Numbered from the stretch's first letter, positions 27,694 through 36,459 are shown. The stretch is 64,000 nt of DNA from Syntrophobacter fumaroxidans MPOB (GCF_000014965.1 NC_008554.1:186001-250000); one strand, 5' to 3'. A program made the numbers and translations. Notes: a model not told the origin generated them from the letters alone.

Positions 27694-29004
27694 ATGAAAC
27701 GAAAAAGATATGTCTGCTTCTTTCTTGGAATCCTTCTTGGCCTGATCGGTTCGCCCGGGCTTCAGGCCGGGATGACGCCCGTCTTGGCCATTGACGGCGA
27801 CGGGAATTCCTATGTCGCCGGATCATCCCTCCTGGGGAGTTCGACGGATTTCACTTTGGTCAAGTACAACACCGCAGGGGTCCGGCAGTGGGTGAGGCGC
27901 TACGATGGTCCCGACGCCGCCGGGGATTGGCTCAAAGCGATCGCCGTAGGCCCCACCGGCGATATCTACCTTTTCGGACAGGTGAGGAACACCGGCTACC
28001 AGGGCGATTTCGGAACCGTGAAGTACGATCCGGACGGCCACCTCCTGTGGGCCAGGTTCTATGGGCGACCCACCAATGACGAACCTCAGGCCATGGCGGT
28101 GGACGAGGCGGGGAATGTCTTTGTCACCGGCTCGGTTGAACTGGACTCGGCGAAATGCATTTCAACCGTGAAATACAAGACCGACGGCAGCCGTGTCTGG
28201 GTCAGGCCATACCGCGGAGTGGCGGGAAGGCACAATGAGGCGCGGGTCCTCGCCGTGGATGGAGACGGGAATGTTTACGTCGCGGGTCCCTCCCGACCGT
28301 CGAGCGGTCCGTACGACCGGCTTTTGACCCTGAAATACGACTCTGACGGGAACCTGCTCTGGAGCCGTATCCACGCGGGGCTGATCGATCCGCAGGCCAT
28401 GGCCGTTGACGGCTCCGGCAATGTCTTCATCACCGGCTCCATCATACCCTCGGGCGGTTACAAAGACTTCTTCACAATAAAGTATGCGGCCAATGGCGAC
28501 CGGCTTTGGGTCAGGACGGCCAACGGGGCTTCGGATCTCGGAGATGCGGCCTATGCCCTGGCCGTGGACGGCAGCGGGAACGTCCATGTCACGGGTTATT
28601 CCACCGGCGCCGACGGTTATGACTATCTCACCATAAAATACGACCCCGCCGGGACCCGGCTTTGGGTCCAGCGCTACGACGGGGCGGCGGGCGATACCGA
28701 TATGGCCTACAGCGTCGCTTTGGACCCCGATGGAAATGTCTACGTCACGGGCAGATCGGATGTCGCCGGCGCTTCCGGGAATTATCTCACCGTCAAGTAC
28801 GACCCCGACGGAAGTCTCCTCTGGACAAGACAGTTCAACGGCGCAACGAACGGGCACGATTTTGCGACGGCGGTGGCTGTACGGGGGGGGGCGCTGTACG
28901 TAACGGGCGAATCGGATGGGGCCAACTCACTGGCCGACTACGTCACGATAAAATACGATCTGGACGGCAGACGTCGCTGGGCGCGGCGCTTCGAACGCCA
29001 GTAA
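27694..29004 (+). CDS. Secreted SBBP-type beta-propeller repeat protein
   Basis: A 436-residue protein with a signal peptide (MKRKRYVCFFLGILLGLIG, cut near LQAG) and about eight tandem copies of a 50-residue repeat. The repeat follows A-(I/V/M)-A-V-D-G-x-G-N-V-(Y/F)-V-T-G, then D-(Y/F)-x-T-(I/V)-KYD-x-(D/A)-G-x-x-LW-x-R-x-(Y/F). This is the SBBP beta-propeller repeat; eight repeats would close one eight-bladed or a split propeller. Such proteins are exported and are often taken to bind partners or surfaces. The last repeat is shorter (VAVRGGALYVTGESDG). The SD is GAGGGGGAGCT. Not clearly linked to its neighbours. Confidence 0.85.
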   Translation: MKRKRYVCFFLGILLGLIGSPGLQAGMTPVLAIDGDGNSYVAGSSLLGSSTDFTLVKYNTAGVRQWVRRYDGPDAAGDWLKAIAVGPTGDIYLFGQVRNTGYQGDFGTVKYDPDGHLLWARFYGRPTNDEPQAMAVDEAGNVFVTGSVELDSAKCISTVKYKTDGSRVWVRPYRGVAGRHNEARVLAVDGDGNVYVAGPSRPSSGPYDRLLTLKYDSDGNLLWSRIHAGLIDPQAMAVDGSGNVFITGSIIPSGGYKDFFTIKYAANGDRLWVRTANGASDLGDAAYALAVDGSGNVHVTGYSTGADGYDYLTIKYDPAGTRLWVQRYDGAAGDTDMAYSVALDPDGNVYVTGRSDVAGASGNYLTVKYDPDGSLLWTRQFNGATNGHDFATAVAVRGGALYVTGESDGANSLADYVTIKYDLDGRRRWARRFERQ

Positions 29005-29020
29005 TTGACGGCCGGTCGCC

Positions 29021-29052
29021 ATGGACGGTGCATTGAACAATGCGCCGTCCAT
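29021..29052. terminator. Hairpin between convergent genes, probable bidirectional terminator
   Basis: ATGGACGG at the left arm pairs with CCGTCCAT at the right, and the inner bases TGCATTG/CAATGCG extend the stem to about 14 base pairs with one G-T pair. It lies between the stop of the propeller gene and the end of the small minus-strand gene. The T tract on the plus strand is interrupted (GCTCATTTGCCCATTTTC). Confidence 0.6.
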
Positions 29053-29054
29053 GC

Positions 29055-29231
29055 TCATTTGCCCATTTTCATGATGATTGGCGCATCATGCGTGTACCGG
29101 AGCAGGCGTTGCATGATCTTGTCCCTTCGGTGCATCTGCCTGAGCTTCCACGCGACACAAGAAAGAACAATCACGAGGAACGTCATTCCTCCGACAATTC
29201 CGCTCATAACGATACCATTATTAATCGTCAT
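29055..29231 (-). CDS. Small single-span membrane protein (58 residues), unknown
   Basis: The product starts MTINNGIVMSGIVGGMTFLV. It has one strongly hydrophobic segment, followed by a basic cytoplasmic tail (WKLRQMHRRDKIMQRLLRY). The ATG at 29231 has AAGG 8 bases upstream. The hydrophobicity pattern and the flanking hairpin favour a real gene, but no family is recognised and the upstream DNA is AT-rich compared with the neighbours. It might be a short regulatory membrane protein or a relic. Confidence 0.45.
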   Translation of the reverse strand: MTINNGIVMSGIVGGMTFLVIVLSCVAWKLRQMHRRDKIMQRLLRYTHDAPIIMKMGK

Positions 29232-29794
29232 AGAATTGCCTTTTTCGATTGTGAAAGTCATCTGACATGATATCGTTTATCTGAGTCGATCTCTTCTTCG
29301 ATGGGATTATTCAGCTGATGAATTAAAAAAACCTTATAAGAACCTGGACTTATGATGATTGATGTTGACTTTTCGACCTTCGATATCGTTCTCAATAGTG
29401 ATGAATATACACGAACAGAGGGGATTCACCAAGAGATTTTCGTGCAAATGCATGGGAAGGCATGTGGGAATATCCGAATCCGCTGACAGTGGTGATGAGT
29501 GGGCGGAAATACCTTGATGTCAGGGTGGCGGCGGTGAGAGTATGGGTTTACAGCGAAGCGGAGAGGCGTTCATGCCGAGGAATTCCGCTCACGGCAACCA
29601 GTGCGCGGGCATACGGGGCGTTTCGGGTGGCATTTTTCAGGCAGCTCGATACCATGGGATGCCGGATATCGCCCACGGGAGCCGATCAAGGCAACTCACA
29701 AATACCGTTGAGCTCGGGGAATGCCGTACGGGGTCGGCTCTGTATTGTAACGTCAAGGATACGGTCGACCGAAGAAATGAGGGGGAAACCGTGG
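29232..29794. other. AT-rich intergenic region
   Basis: The first 200 bases (29262-29460) are much richer in A and T than anything nearby, with GAATTAAAAAAACCTTATAA and several TGATGA-type steps. The rest is normal for the chromosome. Plus-strand frames at 29462 and 29542 look random. No gene, RNA or mobile-element end could be supported. Confidence 0.4.
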
Positions 29795-30802
29795 TTACAC
29801 CGAATAGTAAGCCCTGTACCATTCGATGAACCGCGTGATTCCTTCCTGAATCGTGGTGCTTGGCCGGAACCCGAAATCCCGCTCCAGGTCGCTGACGTCG
29901 GCGCAGGTTGCCGGAACGTCCCCCGGCTGGAGCGGCAGGAATTCCTTTTGTGCTTCCTTCCCCAGGCAGCTTTCGATGGCCGCCACGTACTCCATCAGCT
30001 CCACGGGCCGGTTGTTGCCGATGTTGTACACCCGGTAAGGGGCGTAGCTCGTGGCCGGGTCCGATGATTCGCGATCCCATTGCGGGTTGGGTGAGGGGGG
30101 CGCGGGGATCATTCTCACCACGCCCTCGATAATGTCGTCGATATAGGTGAAATCCCGTCGCATCCTGCCGTAGTTGAATATCCTGATGGGCTCTCCCGCA
30201 AGGATCGCGCGGGTGAAGAGAAACAGGGCCATGTCGGGTCGCCCCCAGGGGCCGTAAACGGTGAAGAAGCGCAGCCCGGTACAGGGGACGCCGAAAAGAT
30301 GAGCGTAAGTGTGTGCCATGAGCTCATTGGCTTTTTTTGTGGCGGCGTAGAGCGAGAGGGGATGGTCGACGTTGTGGTGTACCGACAAGGGCATGACGAC
30401 GTTGGCGCCGTAGACCGAGCTCGACGAAGCGAAGACGAGGTGCTTGATCCGGTGGTGTCGGCACCCTTCGAGAATATTCACGAAGCCGGTGAGATTGCTC
30501 TCGACGTAGGAATGCGGATGGGTCAGCGAATGCCTCACACCGGCCTGGGCGGCCAGGTGCACGACGGCATCGAAGGCATTCTCCCTGAACATGGCTTCGA
30601 TGCCCGCCGTATCGTGCAGGTCGAGCTTCAGGAAAGCAAAGCTTTGAAACGGCGCAAGCCGTTTCAAACGGTTCCGCTTCAGGTTGACGTCATAGTAATC
30701 GTTGACATTGTCCAGACCGATTACGGTGTTTCCGTCTTTGAGAAGCCGATATGCCAGGTGGTATCCGATAAAGCCCGCGGCGCCGGTGACCAGGATGTTC
30801 AT
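29795..30802 (-). CDS. NAD-dependent sugar epimerase, UDP-glucuronate 4-epimerase-like
   Basis: A 335-residue extended SDR. It has the NAD motif TGAAGFIG at 7-14, then [14 protein letters not shown], the catalytic SSSVYG and YAATKKANE (Tyr-x3-Lys), and [17 protein letters not shown]. The last two stretches match UDP-glucuronate 4-epimerases rather than GalE, so it probably makes UDP-galacturonate for LPS or capsule. It is the last gene of an operon with two stress proteins and a tRNA-editing domain, each 10-30 bases apart. Confidence 0.88.
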   Translation of the reverse strand: MNILVTGAAGFIGYHLAYRLLKDGNTVIGLDNVNDYYDVNLKRNRLKRLAPFQSFAFLKLDLHDTAGIEAMFRENAFDAVVHLAAQAGVRHSLTHPHSYVESNLTGFVNILEGCRHHRIKHLVFASSSSVYGANVVMPLSVHHNVDHPLSLYAATKKANELMAHTYAHLFGVPCTGLRFFTVYGPWGRPDMALFLFTRAILAGEPIRIFNYGRMRRDFTYIDDIIEGVVRMIPAPPSPNPQWDRESSDPATSYAPYRVYNIGNNRPVELMEYVAAIESCLGKEAQKEFLPLQPGDVPATCADVSDLERDFGFRPSTTIQEGITRFIEWYRAYYSV

Positions 30803-30832
30803 GAAGCCATGTTTCCTTTCCGAAAGACTGTT

Positions 30833-31315
30833 TCAAGGCTTTTCCGGCATCTTTTTCTTTTTCATTCGCACTGTGAGGACCGAACACGGCGCCCGGCGGA
30901 CGACCCGGTCGGCGGTGCTGCCGAACAGGACATGGGCCAGACCCGTCAAGCCGTGAGAACCCATGACGATAAGGTCGATATCCCGTTCTTCCGCAACGCG
31001 GATGATCTCGGTGGAAGCGTAACCGGAGAGCAGGTGCACATCGAACCTTTGACTTCCGGCGAGCTTGCTCACATATCTTTCCTGGATCGAACCCCTGGCG
31101 GCTTCAGTGACCTGTTCGACGAACTTCGGATCGTACTCGATGGGCATGTAGGTGGCATGAATGGGCGGAGCAAGGGAGAAATTCACCATGACGTGCACGA
31201 TGTGGAGCGTGGCTCCGTAATGGGATGCCAGGTCCCTGGCCGTCTCGAAGGACAAGTCGGCATTCTCCGAAAAGTCCGTACAAAACGCAATATTCGAAAA
31301 AGACTCCTTCGACAT
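30833..31315 (-). CDS. Universal stress protein (UspA family), ATP-binding type
   Basis: A 160-residue single Usp domain. The ATP-binding signature G-x2-G-x9-G-(S/T) is present as GSHGLTGLAHVLFGSTADRV, with the usual IVMGS before it and SVLTVR at the end. It should bind ATP. It lies 30 bases after another usp gene and 30 bases before the epimerase gene, in the same operon. The C-terminus is lysine-rich (KKKKMPEKP). Confidence 0.9.
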   Translation of the reverse strand: MSKESFSNIAFCTDFSENADLSFETARDLASHYGATLHIVHVMVNFSLAPPIHATYMPIEYDPKFVEQVTEAARGSIQERYVSKLAGSQRFDVHLLSGYASTEIIRVAEERDIDLIVMGSHGLTGLAHVLFGSTADRVVRRAPCSVLTVRMKKKKMPEKP

Positions 31316-31345
31316 GGTTTGCTCCTTCCTTTGAAATAAGGCCCC

Positions 31346-31834
31346 TCAATAGTCCACAACCCAGACGGAAATCCCGCGTGCCAGTTTCACCAGGGAGTTG
31401 GACACGCTGCCGAGCAGAAGCTCCTTCACCCGGCTGAGCCTCCTGCGCCCAACCACGACCGTGGAACACCCCATTTCCCGGGCTGCGTCGAAAATGATCT
31501 GCGCAATCTCGTCGGATTCCAAGGCAAAGTGCGTAACGATCCCGGACTCCGCGAAACCGCCTTCGATCAGCAGTTGTCGAGCCTCCCGGAAAGTCCGGTC
31601 CATCCGCTCCTCGTCTTCTCGCTTCCAAAAGTATCCGCGCAGACGCGGGGATTCCTCCTGGAGACTCTCCAGGCGCTGGACCTCGGCCCGCTTCAAAAGG
31701 TTGGGCGAGGCCGTGGGCAAAACGTGAAAAAGCACGAAACCCGAATCCACCGCCCCCCGCAACACTCGATTGACGTAATGAACACTCCTCAGAGGACCGG
31801 GCGTGCAGTCCAAGGCGATCAGAAACCGTTCCAT
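31346..31834 (-). CDS. Universal stress protein (UspA family), divergent
   Basis: A 162-residue Usp-fold protein starting MERFLIALDCTPGPLRSVHY. The C-terminal part (STVVVGRRRLSRVKELLLGSVSNSLVKLA) resembles the Usp nucleotide loop with the first glycine (G-x2-G) replaced by R-x2-S. Nucleotide binding may be altered. The ATG at 31834 is used rather than the longer frame. It is 10 bases after the tRNA-editing domain gene and 30 before the second usp gene. Confidence 0.85.
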   Translation of the reverse strand: MERFLIALDCTPGPLRSVHYVNRVLRGAVDSGFVLFHVLPTASPNLLKRAEVQRLESLQEESPRLRGYFWKREDEERMDRTFREARQLLIEGGFAESGIVTHFALESDEIAQIIFDAAREMGCSTVVVGRRRLSRVKELLLGSVSNSLVKLARGISVWVVDY

Positions 31835-31844
31835 CGGCCCCCTT

Positions 31845-32255
31845 TCATATCTCTTTGAATACCTTGGCGAGGGATTCACCCGAGACATGGAGTTTCCATT
31901 CGTTCAAATAACCGAACGGGGTTTCGAACACGGAGAAGCCCGCGCGCTCCAGGCGCCCCCGGACCTGCGCGGCCAGTCGATGTGCCGTCTCCGGCGGCGC
32001 CTTGCTCAGGGAAAGGTGGTTGAACGAATGAAGGATGACGGTTCTGGTTGCGAACTTGCCCGCAATCCATTTGGCGTTCTTGACCCACTTGGAAACAATT
32101 CCGTCCTCTCTGCCAACGTCTTCTCCTTCGACTTGGTAAAAGATAACCACGGCCTGCCGGAAAGACTTTTCCTCTTTGCAGTCCGGAGCGTCGGGAATCG
32201 CCTTATCAAAGGTCTTGAACCAGAATTCCGGGGCATGGAACATCAGCAGTTTCAC
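31845..32255 (-). CDS. Stand-alone archaeal-type threonyl-tRNA synthetase editing domain
   Basis: A 136-residue protein of the family found at the N-terminus of archaeal ThrRS, where it hydrolyses Ser mischarged onto tRNA-Thr. It starts with GTG (MKLLMFHAPEFWFKTF). Family features are AVVIFYQVEGED, the HSFNHLS stretch (H76, H80) and FGYLNEWKLHVSGES at 114-128. No synthetase domain follows. Bacterial stand-alone versions exist, but their activity is less clear. It is the first gene of an operon with two stress proteins and a sugar epimerase. A TTGCGT/TATAAA promoter lies upstream. Confidence 0.85.
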   Translation of the reverse strand: MKLLMFHAPEFWFKTFDKAIPDAPDCKEEKSFRQAVVIFYQVEGEDVGREDGIVSKWVKNAKWIAGKFATRTVILHSFNHLSLSKAPPETAHRLAAQVRGRLERAGFSVFETPFGYLNEWKLHVSGESLAKVFKEI

Positions 32256-32296
32256 AACGGGCCCTTCATCCGCAGCATTTCGGCTCCAAACATATC

Positions 32297-32326
32297 TTTA
32301 TACCTCCGACGCCACGAAAAACGCAA
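32297..32326 (-). promoter_or_regulatory. Candidate promoter of the editing-domain/usp/epimerase operon
   Basis: On the minus strand TTGCGT (32326-32321) and TATAAA (32302-32297) are 18 bases apart, about 40 bases before the GTG start at 32255. The -10 box is good, the -35 box is fair. Confidence 0.4.
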
Positions 32327-32377
32327 CAACTAAGCCGACAGTCGCCATGTTACGGCCCCGGGCAAGGAGGGATGAGC

Positions 32378-32406
32378 TTGACATTGTACGGTTGTCTCAT
32401 TAGGAT
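32378..32406 (+). promoter_or_regulatory. Promoter of the small membrane protein-hflK-hflC run
   Basis: A perfect TTGACA (32378-32383), a 17-base spacer and TAGGAT (32401-32406). It is about 75 bases before the ATG at 32484 and faces away from the promoter at 32297-32326. Confidence 0.6.
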
Positions 32407-32483
32407 GCTCCCTGCGACCACAGGGCGCCGTGAGTGCGAACGGCTGCGCCTTTCCCCCTTTCCGCTTTCGTGACGAGTGGCCA

Positions 32484-32672
32484 ATGAAAGAGCGTTTCTC
32501 CCAAGTGCGTCTCAGAGTCCTGGTTTTGCGAATCCTGATGGGACTTGTGTTCGGGTTTATGGTCACGCGGTTCTTTTTCCCGCGCTCGACCATGGGCTTC
32601 ATGTTGCTCATTTCAGCGTTGCTGGTCTTTTTCGCCTACGGAATGGAATGGGTGCACAAAGGCAGGGACTGA
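32484..32672 (+). CDS. Small membrane protein upstream of hflK (62 residues)
   Basis: Starts MKERFSQVRLRVLVLRILMG and has two hydrophobic segments (VLRILMGLVFGFMVTRFFF and MLLISALLVFFAYGM) flanked by basic residues, ending HKGRD. It is the first gene after a strong promoter and lies 94 bases before hflK. A role with HflKC in membrane-protein quality control is possible from position alone. I do not recognise a family. Confidence 0.65.
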   Translation: MKERFSQVRLRVLVLRILMGLVFGFMVTRFFFPRSTMGFMLLISALLVFFAYGMEWVHKGRD

Positions 32673-32766
32673 CCCATCGCCCGATGCCGGGCGCGCCGCA
32701 CGGCCTTGCGACTGTCGCACATCATGGGTGCAAGCTGAAGAAAAGCAGTGGAGCCCCGAAGGAGAC

Positions 32767-33822
32767 ATGATGGTCTGGCAGAATCCGCCCGGTAGAACGC
32801 CGGGACACGACAGTTTCAAAGATTTCGAGGAGATCCTGGCACGTCTGAAGAACCGGTACAAGCTCCCTCCCATCACCGGAGGGCCGGTGTTTCTGATCGT
32901 GCTCGTCGCAGCGATGATCCTCATCGGTTACAACAGCTTCTACATCGTCCAGCCCCAGGAAACCGCCGTCATTCAAAGGTTCGGAGCATACAGTCACACG
33001 GCTGAGGCCGGGTTGCACGCGAAACTGCCTTTCGGCATCGACACGGTGCGGAAGGTGCCCACGGGGAGAGTCCTGCAGCACGAATACGGCTATCGCACCG
33101 TCAAACCGGGGGTGCGCTCCACGTTCAAGGAAAAGGAGTATGAAGAGGAAGCCGTGATGCTCAGCGGCGATTTGAACGTGGTCAACCTGCAGTGGATGGT
33201 GCAGTACAAGATACAGAACCCGGCGGACTTCCTGTTCCGGGTGCACGACGTGGAAGGCACGCTGGACGATATTTCGGAGTCCGTGGTGCGCCGCATTGTG
33301 GGAAACCGTTACTCGGACGACGTCCTGACCGTGGGACGGGCATCCATTGCGGACATGGCCAAGGTCGAGATCCAGGCCATCCTGGATACCTACCAGACAG
33401 GCGTCAAGATCGTGACCGTGCAGCTGCAGAATGCAAATCCGCCGGATATGGTGAAGGCCGCCTTCAACGAGGTCAATGAAGCTCAGCAGGAACGCGAGCG
33501 GATGATTAACGAGGCCCAGCAGGCTTACAATCAGAAAATTCCGAAGGCCATGGGCGAGGCGCGACAGGCGATTTCCCAGGCCGAAGGGTACGCCCTGGAG
33601 CGGGTGAATCGCAGCCAGGGCGAGGTCCAACGTTTCCAGAACATTCTTGCCGAATACGAGAAAGCCCCGGATGTTACGAGGCGGCGCATGTACCTGGATG
33701 CCATGGGAGAACTCATGGGGCGGGTGGAGCATCTTTACGTCATCGACGAGAACCAGCGGAACCTGTTGCCCTTGTTCGACCTGAACAGGGGAAACAAAGG
33801 CGACGCGAAACCTGGAAAGTAG
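32767..33822 (+). CDS. hflK: HflK, SPFH-domain membrane protein
   Basis: With HflC, forms a large membrane cage around the FtsH protease and modulates membrane-protein degradation. The 351-residue protein starts MMVWQNPPGRTPGHDSF, with one membrane segment (VFLIVLVAAMILIGYNSFYIV), the SPFH/band-7 domain (ETAVIQRFGAY and onward) and a long coiled coil rich in Q, E and A (QERERMINEAQQAYNQKIP). A GGAG box is 5 bases before the chosen ATG, with the next in-frame ATG three bases on. Eleven bases separate it from hflC. Confidence 0.93.
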   Translation: MMVWQNPPGRTPGHDSFKDFEEILARLKNRYKLPPITGGPVFLIVLVAAMILIGYNSFYIVQPQETAVIQRFGAYSHTAEAGLHAKLPFGIDTVRKVPTGRVLQHEYGYRTVKPGVRSTFKEKEYEEEAVMLSGDLNVVNLQWMVQYKIQNPADFLFRVHDVEGTLDDISESVVRRIVGNRYSDDVLTVGRASIADMAKVEIQAILDTYQTGVKIVTVQLQNANPPDMVKAAFNEVNEAQQERERMINEAQQAYNQKIPKAMGEARQAISQAEGYALERVNRSQGEVQRFQNILAEYEKAPDVTRRRMYLDAMGELMGRVEHLYVIDENQRNLLPLFDLNRGNKGDAKPGK

Positions 33823-33833
33823 AGGCTCCTTCG

Positions 33834-34838
33834 ATGAGACAGACCGAAAGCCGGGGAACCGATGTGATTTCACGCAAAATGAGCGTTGTGGCCGTCCTGG
33901 CCGTTGTTGTGGGAATCGTTCTTTATTTCTCCGCCTACATCGTGACCGAGACGGAGCAGGTGGTCGTCACGCAGATGGGTGCCCCCGTGGGGGAACCCGT
34001 TACCAAGGCGGGATTGTACTTCATGACCCCCTTCATTCAGACGGCGAACTATTTCGAGAAGCGGATCATGAAGTGGGACGGCAGTCCGAATCAGATTCCC
34101 ACCCGGGACAAAAAGTACATCTGGGTCGACATCACCGCCCGATGGCGGATCAAGGATCCGCTCCTTTTCCTCAAACGTGTCGGATCGGTTCAACTGGCTC
34201 ACAGCCGCCTCGACGGGATCCTCGATTCCGTGGTCAGGGACTACGTCTCGAACAATGACCTGATCGAGCTGGTTCGGAGCGAAGGTTGGGAAGAAGCCTG
34301 GCAGCGGCTTAAAGAAGCCGGAATCCCCGATTTTCAAAGCACGGATCCGGGGGCGGCCTCCGAACACCTGGTCAAGGGGCGGGAGAAGATCACCCGGGAA
34401 ATGGTGGCCGATGCCGCGAAGCTGCTGCCCGAGTTCGGCATAGAGCTGCACGATATCCGCATCAAGCGGATCAATTACGTGGAATCGGTGCAGAAGAAGG
34501 TTTTCGACCGCATGATTTCCGAGCGCAAACGGATTGCGGCCCAGTACCGGTCCGAAGGCGAGGGGGAACGAGCCGCCATTCTCGGGCAAATGGAGCGGGA
34601 ACTGGCCAAGATCAATTCGGAAGCCTACCGCAAATCGCAGGAACTCCGCGGGAAGGCGGACGCCGAGACAACCAGGATATACGCCGAAGCCTTCAACCGG
34701 AATCCTGAATTCTATTCGTTCTATCGGTCCCTGGAACTCTACAGGGATTTCAACAGTTCCGGCAGCTCTTTCGTACTGGGCACGGACGCGGATGTGTTCA
34801 AATATCTGAAGAACGGCGGCAAAGCTGCGGGCAGGTAG
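33834..34838 (+). CDS. hflC: HflC, SPFH-domain membrane protein
   Basis: The 334-residue HflK partner. A membrane segment (SVVAVLAVVVGIVLYFSAYIV) is followed by the SPFH domain (VTETEQVVVTQMGAPVGEPV) and the HflC-specific helical region with RIKRINYVESVQKKVFDRM and RMISERKRIAAQYRSEGEGE. It ends with the FYSFYRSLELYRDF block typical of HflC. It lies 17 bases before the glycosyltransferase gene, so they may be cotranscribed. Confidence 0.93.
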   Translation: MRQTESRGTDVISRKMSVVAVLAVVVGIVLYFSAYIVTETEQVVVTQMGAPVGEPVTKAGLYFMTPFIQTANYFEKRIMKWDGSPNQIPTRDKKYIWVDITARWRIKDPLLFLKRVGSVQLAHSRLDGILDSVVRDYVSNNDLIELVRSEGWEEAWQRLKEAGIPDFQSTDPGAASEHLVKGREKITREMVADAAKLLPEFGIELHDIRIKRINYVESVQKKVFDRMISERKRIAAQYRSEGEGERAAILGQMERELAKINSEAYRKSQELRGKADAETTRIYAEAFNRNPEFYSFYRSLELYRDFNSSGSSFVLGTDADVFKYLKNGGKAAGR

Positions 34839-34854
34839 CACAGGGGAGAAATGA

Positions 34855-36069
34855 ATGGCATTTTATGAAGAAAATCCGCAGCATATCACGAAAGCCGATC
34901 TCGTGGTGGGAATCCCTTCGTTCAACGAAGCGGCGAGTATCGGGCATACCGTGCGGGTGGTCGAACAGGGGTTGAAGGAGTATTTCGGTTCTCTGAACAC
35001 CGTGATCGTGAACTGTGACAACCACTCCACCGACGGCACAAAAGAACAATTTTTCGCCTCCCCTGGAGAAATTCCCCGCATCTACCTGTCAACCGCTCCG
35101 GGGACCAGCGGCAAAGGCAACAACCTGCGCAACCTCTTCGAGAAAGTTCGTGAACTGAGCGCGTCGGTGGTGGTGGTGGTTGAATCCGATGTTCGAAATA
35201 TCGCTCCCTATTGGATCAGAAATCTCGGGGAGCCCATCGTCAGGGGAGCCGGTTACGCCGTGCCCCTTTACGTTCGCCACAAGTACGAGGCCACGCTTAC
35301 GAGCTCGCTCATATACCCTTTTTTGAGGTGCCTTTACGGGCGGCGGATCCGGCAGCCCAATGTCGGGGATTTCGGATTCAAGGGGCAACTGGTGGACAAG
35401 TTCCTGGATTCGCCTGTCTGGACGGAAGCCGTCCGGCATTTCGGCATCGACATCTGGATGACCAATATTGCCCTCAGCTCCCGCGTGCCCATTTGTCAGT
35501 CGTTCATGGGGTGCCCGAAAATTCACAGGGTCAAGGATCCGTACGCACATCTCAGAGTGATGTTTCACCAGGTTTTGAGCACGGTTTTCGACCTGATGTC
35601 CGTGTACGCGGACTTCTGGCGCCAGGTGAAATGGAGCAAACCGGCGGCCCTGTTCGGCACGGACGCCCACGAAGTCGAAACGCCGATGCCGGTGGACATA
35701 CAGCCTGTCAAGCTGCATGAACGTTTCCTGGAAGGGTTCGACAAGTACAGCGGGATATGGCAGCGGATTTACGATCAGACGGTGTTCCCCAAGCTTCAGG
35801 AAATCCGGAGCCTGGAACCCCAGCATTTTTCTTTCCCTACGCCGACCTGGGCCAGGGTCCTGTTTGACGCGGCCAACGTCTATCGACGTTCCAGCGAGGC
35901 CGAGCGGTCCACGCTCCTCGATTCGCTCCTCCCTCTCTATGTGGGCAAGGTGCTGTCCTTTGTCAAGAAAACCGAGCGGATGTCCCTGCAGCAGGCGGAG
36001 GAGTACGTGGAGAACGAATGCGTGATTTTTGAGGAACATAAACCCTACATGGTAAAAGTCTGGGAATGA
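34855..36069 (+). CDS. GT-A-type glycosyltransferase, GpgS/mannosylglycerate synthase-like
   Basis: A 404-residue soluble glycosyltransferase. It has the nucleotide-sugar start LVVGIPSFNEAASIGHTVRVV, the metal-site-like VVVVVESDVRN, then GDFGFKGQLVDKFLDSP and FGIDIWMTNIALSSRVP. The order and the R-x-E-x-x-x-x-S-x-x-YPFL-x-x-LYG-x-R block resemble GT81 glucosyl-3-phosphoglycerate synthases and the related GT78 group, whose products are compatible solutes or polysaccharide precursors. The substrate is uncertain. It follows hflC with 16 bases between and precedes a response regulator by 21. Confidence 0.72.
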   Translation: MAFYEENPQHITKADLVVGIPSFNEAASIGHTVRVVEQGLKEYFGSLNTVIVNCDNHSTDGTKEQFFASPGEIPRIYLSTAPGTSGKGNNLRNLFEKVRELSASVVVVVESDVRNIAPYWIRNLGEPIVRGAGYAVPLYVRHKYEATLTSSLIYPFLRCLYGRRIRQPNVGDFGFKGQLVDKFLDSPVWTEAVRHFGIDIWMTNIALSSRVPICQSFMGCPKIHRVKDPYAHLRVMFHQVLSTVFDLMSVYADFWRQVKWSKPAALFGTDAHEVETPMPVDIQPVKLHERFLEGFDKYSGIWQRIYDQTVFPKLQEIRSLEPQHFSFPTPTWARVLFDAANVYRRSSEAERSTLLDSLLPLYVGKVLSFVKKTERMSLQQAEEYVENECVIFEEHKPYMVKVWE

Positions 36070-36090
36070 TCGTGCGGACAAGGAGATTCA

Positions 36091-36459
36091 ATGATGCCCA
36101 AAATATTGGTCGTGGATGACGAGGAGCACATTCGGCTGTTGTATTCGGAGGAGTTGAAGGAGGTCGGTTACGAGGTGATCACGGCCGAAAGCGGTTTCAA
36201 GCTGCTCGAATTGATCGAACAGGAAAAGCCCGACTTGGTGATATTGGACATCAAGATGGTCGATTACAACGGCCTGGACCTGCTGCAGGACATTCGTAAC
36301 CGCTTCTATGACCTGCCGGTGATCCTGTCGACCGCCTACGATACGTTCAAGGAAGACATGAAATCCATCGCCGCCGATTTTTACGTGGTGAAGAGCTTCG
36401 ACCTCACGGAGTTGAAACAGAAAATCGCCATGGCGCTGGAGACGCGCCTGCCGACCTGA
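36091..36459 (+). CDS. Single-domain response regulator
   Basis: A 122-residue receiver domain with no output domain. The acidic pocket (D10, E11), phospho-acceptor D53 in VILDIKM, T81 in STAYDTF and K101 in VVKSFD are all in place. It would act by protein contact, like CheY or Spo0F. A strong AAGGAGATTCA precedes the ATG. It follows the glycosyltransferase gene closely; no histidine kinase lies nearby. Lys-101 is followed by Ser-Phe instead of the commoner Pro-Phe. Confidence 0.92.
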   Translation: MMPKILVVDDEEHIRLLYSEELKEVGYEVITAESGFKLLELIEQEKPDLVILDIKMVDYNGLDLLQDIRNRFYDLPVILSTAYDTFKEDMKSIAADFYVVKSFDLTELKQKIAMALETRLPT

